From a virus: a stretch of 64,000 nt of DNA. This document shows, piece by piece, positions 26,536 to 35,195 of the stretch. The notes beneath the pieces were generated by a model. It did not search any database and was not told the origin of the DNA. It saw only the letters and a program-made list of their open reading frames with translations. Each line of letters begins with the position of its first letter. Position 1 is the first letter of the stretch. The stretch covers positions 1-64,000 of IMG/VR virus record IMGVR_UViG_3300027710_001079; one strand, 5' to 3'. Made by a program: the position numbers and the translations under genes.

Positions 26536-28779
26536 ATGGCCTATACAGTTTATTTTTCTGACCCTACAAAGTATAGCAGTGCTATTTTAGTCGATGACGG
26601 TCTGCCCGGTAATCCTGGAAATAATTATTCTACTAGTCTAACACTAGTTGGAAAAAATGCTTCAGGATACGCATACGATTTTGCCACTAACTTTCTTCAC
26701 CTGTTAGAAAATCATTCTAACGCTACTCCGCCAAACAACCCTATTGAAGGGCAACTTTGGTACGACAATGCTAATCATAAATTAAAAATCAATGATGGCA
26801 CAGCTAATGGTGCAAATTGGAAATCGATTAACGGAGTGTACCAAGAAGCTTCGGAGCCCCCCGAAGCAGTTACTGGTGATGTTTGGGTAGATACGACAAC
26901 ATTTCAATTAAAAGTTAAGAATGAAAACAGTGAATGGATCTTGGTAGGTCCAGCTGTTGACGGTAGCAGTAAGTCTGGTCCAATTGCAGAAACAGTTTTA
27001 GATACTGTAGGTGTTGGGCATAAAATTATTGCAAACTATGTTGACGGAAACATTGTAGAAATTATTAGTCCTGAACAATTTACTCCACAGATTAAAATTG
27101 ACGGATTTGAAACAATCAAAGCTGGTCTTAATTTAACAGCAGTCAATTCCGCAATTTTGAATTCTACTGCATATGCAGCACAGAATCTTATTGTAACTAC
27201 ACCTACTCGGGGCGTTATCAGCGGTAATTATTTTGTTCGTAACGACATTGATACATCTATTAATGGAGTATTGAACGCTAAGAACGGCTTTACACTGGGC
27301 GTCGATCCTACTTTCTTAATTCAAAAGGAAGGCACATTTAAAAATAAATTTGTCAACAGCAAACTTAATGGAACATTTGCATTCCAAGTAGTTGACGAAA
27401 GTGAAATTTATAACGAAATTTTAACTGTCCAGGGAGAAAATAAGAGAATAGGAATAAACACTCCTAATCCTCAATTTACTTTGGATGTTACTGGCAATGC
27501 TAGATTTTCTGGAACTGTTACAATCACAACCAATGCTGATGATGCACTAACTATTTCGGGTGCAGTTGCATTTGGTAAGAACACTTCGTTCAGTAGCACA
27601 GCAACATTTAACTCAACGTCTACATTTTTTAATGGGATTAAGATAGGTAATACAGTTACTGATGCTTCTTTATTCTCTAAAGAAATTATTCAACCAGCAG
27701 TTCATAATGTTTACACCTTAGGATCTGTTACTAAGTCATTTAAAGAAGTTCATAGTGCAGTATTTAGAGGCACGCTTGACGGAACATCTACAGTAGCAAC
27801 TAGATTAGCATCTTCTGCAACATTCACAATGGCAGGCGATGTATCTAGTGCAGGTATTACTTACGGCGGAACGAGCGAAACTAGAACATTTACAACTCAA
27901 TTGCAGGCTAATGCAATTACATCAAGAAACACAGTTACTAGTGTTGCATCAACTGATGAATTATTAGTAGCTGTTAAGAGTGTTAGTTTTGTTTCAATAC
28001 CTGCTAACGGCGGATCTGGTAGCGGTATTGCGTTTGATATTACTCGTCAAGCTGCTGGAACATATGTCATTGACAGAGTTGCAAATAGCGGAACCAACTA
28101 TCTTGCTAACGATGTGTTAACGGTTCCTGGAACATTGCTAGGTGGCGAAAATAATATCAACGATATGTCAATTACTATTCCAAGTGTTAACATACTTGGT
28201 AGTGCCCCAACAAACACCGCATTATTTACAGCAGTCTCTGGTACAGGGGTTACTGGATTAGCTAAGGCCAGTCGAGATGCTTTATTGTCCAGTGTGTTAG
28301 ATTTCTTAATTCCTCCCGGTACAATTATGCCGTATGCTGGAATTGAAAAACCAAACCCTGCAACACCGTTGAGCAAAGGATGGTTATTCTGTGACGGGTC
28401 AGTGGTTGGACGTACAGACTATCCTGCATTGTTTGCTGCAATTGGTTACACTTATGGTAAGACATTGGTTAACGGTCAATTTAGATTGCCCGATCTTCGA
28501 GGTAGAATGATCATTGGTTATGATAATATGACCAACGGTCTTACTAGTAGCGGCGGAACTGCAAATAGGGTAGTAGGAGCAAATACACCTAACTCTTTTT
28601 CTGCATCTCAAGGAACAGCTCCGCCAGTAGTTGGCGGTCGCACTACGGCTACTATGACAGCAACATCATTCTCTCAGCAGTTTCCGTATCCAACTCCGGG
28701 CTTTGGCGGAACCGCAACAGGTATGGTAACTACCGTAATGAATCCGTTCCATGCTATGAATTATATTATCAAGGCCTAA
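26536..28779 (+). CDS. Tail fibre with phage collar domain (gp12-like)
   Basis: 747 residues. Residues 1-95 form the N-terminal domain shared by four consecutive genes here: TSLTLVGKNASGYAYDFATN, LLENHSN, and GQLWYDN. Residues about 110-150 repeat a related WVDTTTFQLKVKNENSEW strand pair. The C-terminus carries the phage tail collar domain, about 595-670: FLIPPGTIMPYAG, GWLFCDGSVVGRTDYPALF, FRLPDLRGRMIIGYD. It ends in MNPFHAMNYIIKA, typical of gp12/microcystin-dependent-protein collar tips. The middle (about 250-400) has fibre-type beta repeats. Most likely a short tail fibre or receptor-binding fibre. It starts one base after the preceding stop. Confidence 0.88.
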   Translation: MAYTVYFSDPTKYSSAILVDDGLPGNPGNNYSTSLTLVGKNASGYAYDFATNFLHLLENHSNATPPNNPIEGQLWYDNANHKLKINDGTANGANWKSINGVYQEASEPPEAVTGDVWVDTTTFQLKVKNENSEWILVGPAVDGSSKSGPIAETVLDTVGVGHKIIANYVDGNIVEIISPEQFTPQIKIDGFETIKAGLNLTAVNSAILNSTAYAAQNLIVTTPTRGVISGNYFVRNDIDTSINGVLNAKNGFTLGVDPTFLIQKEGTFKNKFVNSKLNGTFAFQVVDESEIYNEILTVQGENKRIGINTPNPQFTLDVTGNARFSGTVTITTNADDALTISGAVAFGKNTSFSSTATFNSTSTFFNGIKIGNTVTDASLFSKEIIQPAVHNVYTLGSVTKSFKEVHSAVFRGTLDGTSTVATRLASSATFTMAGDVSSAGITYGGTSETRTFTTQLQANAITSRNTVTSVASTDELLVAVKSVSFVSIPANGGSGSGIAFDITRQAAGTYVIDRVANSGTNYLANDVLTVPGTLLGGENNINDMSITIPSVNILGSAPTNTALFTAVSGTGVTGLAKASRDALLSSVLDFLIPPGTIMPYAGIEKPNPATPLSKGWLFCDGSVVGRTDYPALFAAIGYTYGKTLVNGQFRLPDLRGRMIIGYDNMTNGLTSSGGTANRVVGANTPNSFSASQGTAPPVVGGRTTATMTATSFSQQFPYPTPGFGGTATGMVTTVMNPFHAMNYIIKA

Positions 28780-28785
28780 TAAGTT

Positions 28786-31008
28786 ATGTCATATACGATT
28801 AAATTTACAAACGGAAAAACATTAGCAGTAGTAGCTGATCAATCAATTGACGAAGTGTCAACTAGCATAACTTTAGTGGGCAAGAATGTTAATAATTACG
28901 GACAGTATGTTAATGCTAACTTTGTGTCATTGCTTGAAAACTTTTCAAACTTAATTGAACCATCTAGCCCTGTTGTAGGTCAAACATGGTTTGATACAAG
29001 TGAAGGACGATTAAAAGTTTATTCAACTGGTACATTTAAACCAGTTGGTGCTCCTATTATTAGCACCATTGAACCAGCCGGTGCAGTCCGCGGTGACTTA
29101 TGGGTAGATACTACTGACAATTTATTAAAATGGTATGACGGAACAGTTTGGCAACTGGCTGCTAAACAATATTCTGACAGTGTAGGTAAAGAAGGATGGT
29201 TCGTAGATACAATAACTGACAGCTCAGGTTTTGATCACGAGCTGTCTATTTTCTATAGTCAAGGTGTTCGTTGGGCAGTTATGTCTACTTCGACTATCAC
29301 ACTTCAACCAGAAACGTTAACTGCAATTGCTTTAGGCACTAGCACTATTAGATCTGGTTTGATGATTAACAGTGCAATTGGTGCTAAATTTTATGGTGTA
29401 GCAACTAGTGCAGAAAGTATTCAAGGAGTTAGTCTCGACAGCGTACTAAGATCTAATTCTTCAACAGAAATTACTGGTAAATTTGATTTTGTTAACGATA
29501 ACGGTATTTCAGTTGGAACAAATTCAAATGTTGAAATATTAGTTGACAATACTGGAGTAGTTACTAGTGTGATCCGAGGAACAATCCAAGGCGAACCTCT
29601 AGAAATTAGATACAATAGTGTCACAACTGGCACTGATGCAGTAGCAATCCATGTTGATTCTGACAATGATCGAATTGGTATTTTTAAACGAAATCCTACA
29701 GTTGATGTAGATATTGCAGGCGATGTGCAGATTTCTGGAAACCTTACAGTGCTAGGAACTCAGGTAAGTGTAGAATCTACATTTATGAGAATTGAAGATA
29801 AAAACATCGAACTTGCAACTGGCCAAACTACTGCAACCGATGCGTTTGTCGACGGCGGCGGCATTACATTGCACGGTTCTACTGATAAACTTTGGGTGTT
29901 TAGTGACTCGTCTGATTCTTGGCAATCTAATATTGGCATTGATACCTTAACTACATCTGGATCTTATAAAATTGCAGGGGTTCCTGTATTAGAATGGGCA
30001 GGTGCTGCTGACTACAAATTAAGTTCTTCAGTTAAGTTTGCACCGGGATTAATTAATTTACCAGTGCTTCAGGGACTAACTGTTTCCAGTGTTGTTATCT
30101 ACGATAAAAATATCTCAACAGTTTCAACACCGCTAACTGATTTATACTTAACTCCGTCGAGCGGATATGTTAATTTAGACAACTCTAACAAGATTGTTGG
30201 ACTAGCAGCTACAGTTGACGTTGATACTGATGATACTGCGGTGTCTAAAGGCTACTTTGAAGGTCGTCTTGCTGGTGCATTAGGTGGATATAGTGCTAGA
30301 AAGCCTTATACATTGGCCATTGATATCACTGACTTTGACACAGTTAACGAAGATATTATTGCTACGTTAGATGTTACACTACCAGTTGACGGATTTGGTG
30401 ATCCGTACTATGTTCAGCCTGACGGTGCTAGATGTACGGTTTTATGTACCAAGTATGAGGCCACTACTGCAACATATTTGTTGAATAATTTAAACACTTC
30501 TACTGTTAGAAAATTATTCAATATTGTTACCGGTATTAATTATACAGCAACATCAACTACTACTTCGTTTATCAACACTATAACAAGTACATCTACTTTA
30601 TTAGTCACTGATTTTGAATTAGCAGGTAATGTAACTATTGCTACTCCCATGCCTCGTATTGTTAGAACTGTAAAATTGTTTGCAGTTATTGCAGGATATT
30701 GGACATTTATTGAAGATGTTGATACTACCTATCTAACATCTGACAGTGCGTTTACTCTAACTACAGGCGTAAAAACTTTCACAGTTAACAAAAGTAGTTC
30801 TACAGTTTATAGCTTCCCAACATCATGGGGCAGCATATTCAGTACCGGTACTAGCATAACAATTAGAGAAACTGATACACAGGTTAACTACCTACAAGGA
30901 ACAATTTCTGAATATTCAGGAACTAACTTAACAGTTAATGTAACTGCTGCATACAATACTGCAACAACATCAACGTTCACATCGTGGATTATTAGAAGAG
31001 ACCTATAA
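28786..31008 (+). CDS. Tail fibre protein, paralogue 2
   Basis: 740 residues. The N-terminal domain (ITLVGKNVNNYGQYVNANFV, LLENFSN, VGQTWFDTSEGRLKVYS) is shared with the genes before and after it. A central segment with VDIAGDVQISGNLTVLGTQV and MRIEDKNIELATG (about 305-350) is a widespread marine phage fibre pattern. The last 90 residues are the same beta module found twice in the collagen-like fibre (TFTVNKS ... GTSITI ... FTSWII). No collar tip is present, so the distal end differs from paralogue 1. Function inferred: structural part of a side fibre or alternative adhesin. Confidence 0.83.
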   Translation: MSYTIKFTNGKTLAVVADQSIDEVSTSITLVGKNVNNYGQYVNANFVSLLENFSNLIEPSSPVVGQTWFDTSEGRLKVYSTGTFKPVGAPIISTIEPAGAVRGDLWVDTTDNLLKWYDGTVWQLAAKQYSDSVGKEGWFVDTITDSSGFDHELSIFYSQGVRWAVMSTSTITLQPETLTAIALGTSTIRSGLMINSAIGAKFYGVATSAESIQGVSLDSVLRSNSSTEITGKFDFVNDNGISVGTNSNVEILVDNTGVVTSVIRGTIQGEPLEIRYNSVTTGTDAVAIHVDSDNDRIGIFKRNPTVDVDIAGDVQISGNLTVLGTQVSVESTFMRIEDKNIELATGQTTATDAFVDGGGITLHGSTDKLWVFSDSSDSWQSNIGIDTLTTSGSYKIAGVPVLEWAGAADYKLSSSVKFAPGLINLPVLQGLTVSSVVIYDKNISTVSTPLTDLYLTPSSGYVNLDNSNKIVGLAATVDVDTDDTAVSKGYFEGRLAGALGGYSARKPYTLAIDITDFDTVNEDIIATLDVTLPVDGFGDPYYVQPDGARCTVLCTKYEATTATYLLNNLNTSTVRKLFNIVTGINYTATSTTTSFINTITSTSTLLVTDFELAGNVTIATPMPRIVRTVKLFAVIAGYWTFIEDVDTTYLTSDSAFTLTTGVKTFTVNKSSSTVYSFPTSWGSIFSTGTSITIRETDTQVNYLQGTISEYSGTNLTVNVTAAYNTATTSTFTSWIIRRDL

Positions 31009-31022
31009 CGGAGAGCAACTAG

Positions 31023-32645
31023 ATGCCTTATAATTTGAATTATTTTGACGGGAGAGCTTTTATAACGCTTGCTGATGGTGTAGTCGATCAGCAGGCTTCT
31101 TCTAGTCTCTATTTAATTGGTAAAGATGTTACTAGTTATGGTACTATTCAAAACGATAACTTCCTTTGGTTAACTGAAAATTTTGCAGGAACAGTGGAAC
31201 CTGTTAATAAAGTACAAGGACAGCTTTGGTTTGACAAATCCGATAGTGTATTAAAACCGAAAATATACGACGGTGGCGAATGGAGAACTATTGGAATTGT
31301 TACAGCAGGAGTAACTTCGGCAACAAATGCAACACTTGGCGATTTTTGGTATGAAACTTCTGCAGGACAGTTGTTTATTAAGAATACGCTGTCTAATTAT
31401 TCACTAATTGGACCAGAAGCAGTTCCCGGCTTTGGTACTACTAAATTTGTATCGACTAAAGTTATTGATTCTGCTAATGGAATACATGCTTGTATTGTAA
31501 TGTATGCTGATGGCATAATTTTAGGTGCAGTGTCTAACGACGATTTTGATGTTAAATCGACTGAAGCAGTGTACCTTGCAGGTATTCCTCATGTTGGTCG
31601 AGGATTTAATTTTGCATCTGGTGCAAGTATTAGTTCCGACGATGTGTATTTAAAAGCAGATGTTGCTGAAGTAATTACAGCACGGTGGTCTTTTACTAAT
31701 AGCAGTGGAATCGGAATTGGTACATCTACTATCTATTCAAGCGAAGCTGGTAATTTAACATTACAATCTACAAATAGAAGTGTTGTGGTTAATGCATCTG
31801 AATTTAGACCAGGAAGCAGTTTAACAACATTAGGAAATTCTTCAAATAAATTTGCTAAAGTTTATACAAGTGAAATTAATGCAGGTAGCAGTATAACTTC
31901 TGCAAATTTAGTTGGTAAGTTTATTTTAAGTTCTAGTAGCAAAATTGAACCAGGCACTGATGCTTCAATTAATTTTGGTGCAGCTAATGCTCGCTTTGCT
32001 ACGTTGTTCTCAAAAGGATTGAATGCAGGCGGAACGGCTGAGTCTGGAGTTATTACTGGCCAATGGTCTATGGGTGCAGGAAGTTCATTATCTTTACAAA
32101 ATGCTACATTAATTGTTGACACTCTTGCTGCTCCGACTGTTTCAGCTACAACAGCAGTTTCTACTCCTAAATTATCGGCTGGAAGTCCTAGTACTAACGG
32201 CACATTTGAAGGCCAGTGGTCATTTGGATCAGGGTCATCGTTATCATTGCCAATTGGCACAACATCTTATTATGCTGACATTGCAGAAAGATATGCAAGC
32301 GATGAGCAGTATGAATCTGGAACAGTTGTAATGTTTGGTGGGACATCGGAAGTGACTATTGCAAATGTTCATAGTACACCCGCAGTTGCTGGAATAGTAA
32401 CAACAGAACCTGCACAAATTTTAAATTCTGAATTGGCAGATTCTGTTGCAATTGCCCTAGTTGGTCGAGTACCTTGCAAAGTAACAGGTAATATCACTCG
32501 TGGTAATTTATTAGTAGTGAGTCATATTCCGGGAGTCCTTACAACTTCTCTATTCCCAAGTCCGGGAACAATTGTAGCGAAAGCAATGGAAAATTATAAC
32601 TCTCCAGATGTGGGAGTAATTGAAGTAATGGTAACAAGAGGCTAA
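31023..32645 (+). CDS. Tail fibre protein, paralogue 3
   Basis: 540 residues with the shared N-terminal domain (SLYLIGKDVTSYGTIQNDNF, LTENFAG, VQGQLWFDKSDS). The middle repeats GSSLTTLGNSSNKFAKVYTS-type units, each about 40-50 residues, consistent with a beta-helical shaft. The C-terminal 120 residues (ADIAERYASDEQYESGTVV, then ALVGRVPCKVTGNITRGNLL, ending GVIEVMVTRG) are closely related to the end of the next gene. That end resembles fibre domains of the peptidase-G2/intramolecular-chaperone type, though I cannot confirm a cleavage residue. The leader AACGGAGAGCAACTAG gives a strong ribosome binding site (CGGAGA). Confidence 0.82.
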   Translation: MPYNLNYFDGRAFITLADGVVDQQASSSLYLIGKDVTSYGTIQNDNFLWLTENFAGTVEPVNKVQGQLWFDKSDSVLKPKIYDGGEWRTIGIVTAGVTSATNATLGDFWYETSAGQLFIKNTLSNYSLIGPEAVPGFGTTKFVSTKVIDSANGIHACIVMYADGIILGAVSNDDFDVKSTEAVYLAGIPHVGRGFNFASGASISSDDVYLKADVAEVITARWSFTNSSGIGIGTSTIYSSEAGNLTLQSTNRSVVVNASEFRPGSSLTTLGNSSNKFAKVYTSEINAGSSITSANLVGKFILSSSSKIEPGTDASINFGAANARFATLFSKGLNAGGTAESGVITGQWSMGAGSSLSLQNATLIVDTLAAPTVSATTAVSTPKLSAGSPSTNGTFEGQWSFGSGSSLSLPIGTTSYYADIAERYASDEQYESGTVVMFGGTSEVTIANVHSTPAVAGIVTTEPAQILNSELADSVAIALVGRVPCKVTGNITRGNLLVVSHIPGVLTTSLFPSPGTIVAKAMENYNSPDVGVIEVMVTRG

Positions 32646-32648
32646 TGA

Positions 32649-34028
32649 ATGTCATATATTATTAACAAATCAAACGGTACAAAATTAGTTACTATTGAGG
32701 ATGGCTCTATTAACGTTTCTGTTTGTGATCTATCTTTAGTTGGTAAAAATTATGCTGGCTATGGCGAATCTATCGCAACTAATTTTGTTAAACTTTTAGA
32801 AAATTTCTCAAACAGTAAACAACCACCTAAACCAATTACTGGTCAAATTTGGTACGATAGCACTAACAGAAAAATTAAATTCTATAATGGTGCAGAGTTT
32901 AAACCAGTTCCTTCGTTGCAATCATCAACAGACTATCCAACTGATCAATATAAAGGTGACCTGCACTACAACGAAACTGAAGGCAAACTTTATTATTATG
33001 ATGGTACTGGATACGTTTTAATTGGACCACAACTAACAGGCAAGTCTGCAATCAACACAGTGACACCTGTTCTTCTACAAGAATCTAACGGCCAGGTACA
33101 TTATGTATTGAAGCATCAAATTCAAGATCAGTTTGTTGAAACAGACCTTAAAGATATTGTAATTGCTTCAAGGGCACAATTTGTTCCAACATCCGGAGAC
33201 TATTCAGATTATCCTATTATCAAAAGAGGATTAACATTACCCGGAACAAACAGTTTTGGAGTATCTTATAGTTCTGAAAATCTTGAAGGTTACTTACTAT
33301 GGGGCACGGCTTCTGACAGTATTCGATTAAACGGTAAAGAGTCCAGTGATTTTGTCACATATGAATCTCCTATTTTTACAGCACAAGTGCAGGTTAATAA
33401 TGTCAGCGGAGTTAACATTGCACAGAACCAACTAAGATTGTTCTCCAATGTAAACGGAGCTCAAATTACTTCAAGTTTATATAGACTTAGTTTAAATGTT
33501 ACTGACACTAACCAAGAAATTATAAATGTTGTTAACGTTGATGCTAGTGATAATCCGGCATTGCTTGCAAGTAGAACACTAGGAACCTTAGTTAATATTG
33601 GCAGTGCTTCGAATCCTTTCAACATTATATACGGTAGAGAGTTTAATACAGTAGGTGCCGACTTGGCAGAAAACTATCTTGCAGATGCAGAATATGAGCC
33701 GGGCACTGTGTTACGTTTAGGCGGAACAGCAGAAGTTACTATCTGTGCAAGTTACGAACACGAAGGCATTGCAGGTATTGTGTCAACTCAACCTGGATAT
33801 CTATTGAATAGAGATTTGGCTAACGGAGTTGCTATTGCACTTAAAGGTCGCGTACCTTGCAAGGTAAAAGGACCAGTTAAGAAAGGTGATGTATTAGTTT
33901 CGTCTAATATCCCTGGACATGCCGAAGTTCGTAAGTACGGACATAGAACAAATCCAATGGCAGTGCTAGGAAAGGCACTCCAAGACTTCACTGGTGAAAC
34001 TGGCGTTATTGAAGTAATGGTATATTAA
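32649..34028 (+). CDS. Tail fibre protein, paralogue 4
   Basis: 459 residues, the last gene of the + strand operon. It shares the N-terminal domain (DLSLVGKNYAGYGESIATNF, LLENFSN, ITGQIWYDSTNRKIKFYNG) and the C-terminal domain with paralogue 3 (ADLAENYLADAEYEPGTVL, LKGRVPCKVKGPVKKGDVL, ending GVIEVMVY). The shaft is shorter than in paralogue 3. The pair with the same two ends but different shafts points to tandem duplication followed by divergence or exchange in the middle. The stop codon touches a strong terminator hairpin. Confidence 0.82.
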   Translation: MSYIINKSNGTKLVTIEDGSINVSVCDLSLVGKNYAGYGESIATNFVKLLENFSNSKQPPKPITGQIWYDSTNRKIKFYNGAEFKPVPSLQSSTDYPTDQYKGDLHYNETEGKLYYYDGTGYVLIGPQLTGKSAINTVTPVLLQESNGQVHYVLKHQIQDQFVETDLKDIVIASRAQFVPTSGDYSDYPIIKRGLTLPGTNSFGVSYSSENLEGYLLWGTASDSIRLNGKESSDFVTYESPIFTAQVQVNNVSGVNIAQNQLRLFSNVNGAQITSSLYRLSLNVTDTNQEIINVVNVDASDNPALLASRTLGTLVNIGSASNPFNIIYGREFNTVGADLAENYLADAEYEPGTVLRLGGTAEVTICASYEHEGIAGIVSTQPGYLLNRDLANGVAIALKGRVPCKVKGPVKKGDVLVSSNIPGHAEVRKYGHRTNPMAVLGKALQDFTGETGVIEVMVY

Positions 34029-34052
34029 AAAAGCCCCGGAAGGGGCTTTTTT
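34027..34052. terminator. Bidirectional rho-independent terminator
   Basis: Perfect 11-base-pair stem AAAAAAGCCCC / GGGGCTTTTTT closed by a GGAA loop. It ends in T runs on both strands. It lies between the stop of the last tail-fibre gene and the stop of the convergent - strand gene, overlapping both stops, so it can end transcription from either side. Confidence 0.93.
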
Positions 34053-34677
34053 ATGCTTCAGTAGTTTCTACTTTTGAAGTTTTCTTCTTTGGCGGATCAA
34101 TTGTGTCTGCTTCTTTTCGCAATCTTGCAGCCTCTTTATAAAGAGCATCTGCTCGACTACGCATTTCTGCAGGAGACAACTCTACGGGTGTAGTGTCGAC
34201 AACAATTTCGTTGTCTTTCATTTTGTCTTCCCTAGCTTTGTCCCATTTAGTTTTTACAGATTCCTTTGCACTAGGGCTTGCAGGCTTCTGCTCAGTTGAT
34301 TCTGTAATTGCTAATTGATCAATAGTAATACCTTTTTGGTCAGCAACTAGTTGATTTAACTCACTTAGAGTAATTTGATTCTTATTATCAAATACCATAG
34401 TGACCATATTAGTTGCAACTTTAGTCAATAGCCCATTACGGTGTAAAAATTCCAACATGTTGGAACCATCTGGGAACCTACGTACAGCTAATACATCTGC
34501 AAGTTCATTTGCTTGCTGACCAGAATCGCTTTCAATTAGACTCATAAGAGAATCGTGAAATGCATCGGGTAATGCATTAGTACCGCATACTAGAGCACTG
34601 GTAGCTTCGCCAGGCAGTGTTCTAAACACAACGGCTAACTTTGCTCCGTTGTTCTTCATTTTTCCAACATGTTTCAT
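34051..34677 (-). CDS. Conserved-looking phage protein of unknown function
   Basis: 208 residues. The first 120 are globular (AKLAVVFRTLPGEATSALVC, FHDSLMSLIES, ELADVLAVRRFPDGSNMLEF). The last 85 are highly charged and rich in Lys, Glu, Ala and Pro, with a likely coiled coil (SPAEMRSRADALYKEAARLR) and a basic end. Good ribosome binding site AAGGATAAAAT before ATG. It is the last gene of the - strand arm and reads into the shared terminator. The 71-residue gene ends 9 bases upstream. I have the impression that this family recurs in marine T4-like phages, but I cannot name a function. Confidence 0.75.
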   Translation of the reverse strand: MKHVGKMKNNGAKLAVVFRTLPGEATSALVCGTNALPDAFHDSLMSLIESDSGQQANELADVLAVRRFPDGSNMLEFLHRNGLLTKVATNMVTMVFDNKNQITLSELNQLVADQKGITIDQLAITESTEQKPASPSAKESVKTKWDKAREDKMKDNEIVVDTTPVELSPAEMRSRADALYKEAARLRKEADTIDPPKKKTSKVETTEA

Positions 34678-34686
34678 ATTTTATCC

Positions 34687-34902
34687 TTATTCTGGTTGAG
34701 CAGTTTGCTCAGCAGCCTCTGGTGCTTTCTGTGCAGGTACAACAGCAGCCAAGAAGGTATCTAATTTATTAAATACACCTCCAACTGCGGCCATCTCGGC
34801 TGCTTTGAATGCACCGCGAGTTGCGGCAATATCAATAATAGATCTGACATTTTGTAGATCTGTAATTGTTAGCTCAGGGGCTTGTTTTTCTTGTTCTGAC
34901 AT
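34687..34902 (-). CDS. Small acidic protein, unknown
   Basis: 71 residues, with one predicted helical core (LTITDLQNVRSIIDIAATRG, AAEMAAVGGVFNKLDTFLAA) and a Pro/Ala/Glu-rich tail. The start has AAGGATTAAAA upstream, the same type of ribosome binding site as the next gene. It is three bases downstream of the preceding gene, so co-transcribed. Function not recognised. Confidence 0.7.
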   Translation of the reverse strand: MSEQEKQAPELTITDLQNVRSIIDIAATRGAFKAAEMAAVGGVFNKLDTFLAAVVPAQKAPEAAEQTAQPE

Positions 34903-34904
34903 TT

Positions 34905-35183
34905 TTAATCCTTATGCAAAAGTGGACAGGCTAACGATAGCATAGATAGTTCTTTTGCATCTTCAACACCTATCTCGATAGCAGTAGTTAGCTTATTATC
35001 ATCCACGATGGTGCATTTTCTGACGCAATAGCGACTATCCAAATTAAGATAAATCCATTTATCTAGCTCTCTAATATCGAGCATTTTTTTAATTTGGAGC
35101 TTGCTAAAATTAGGAGGAATCCGATCTAGTCTTCTCATTGAGAGTACGTTTAACGGATTCACTCTTCCTTTACTGATAGCCAT
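34905..35183 (-). CDS. Small protein, unknown
   Basis: 92 residues, mixed alpha/beta and basic in the first half (VNPLNVLSMRRLDRIPPNFS), with a beta-rich centre around residues 45-70. Its start lies just downstream of the VWA gene and just after an exact TATAAATA motif on the - strand, so it may have its own late promoter. The leader AGTAGGTATATT gives a fair ribosome binding site. No family recognised. Confidence 0.65.
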   Translation of the reverse strand: MAISKGRVNPLNVLSMRRLDRIPPNFSKLQIKKMLDIRELDKWIYLNLDSRYCVRKCTIVDDNKLTTAIEIGVEDAKELSMLSLACPLLHKD

Positions 35184-35195
35184 AATATACCTACT

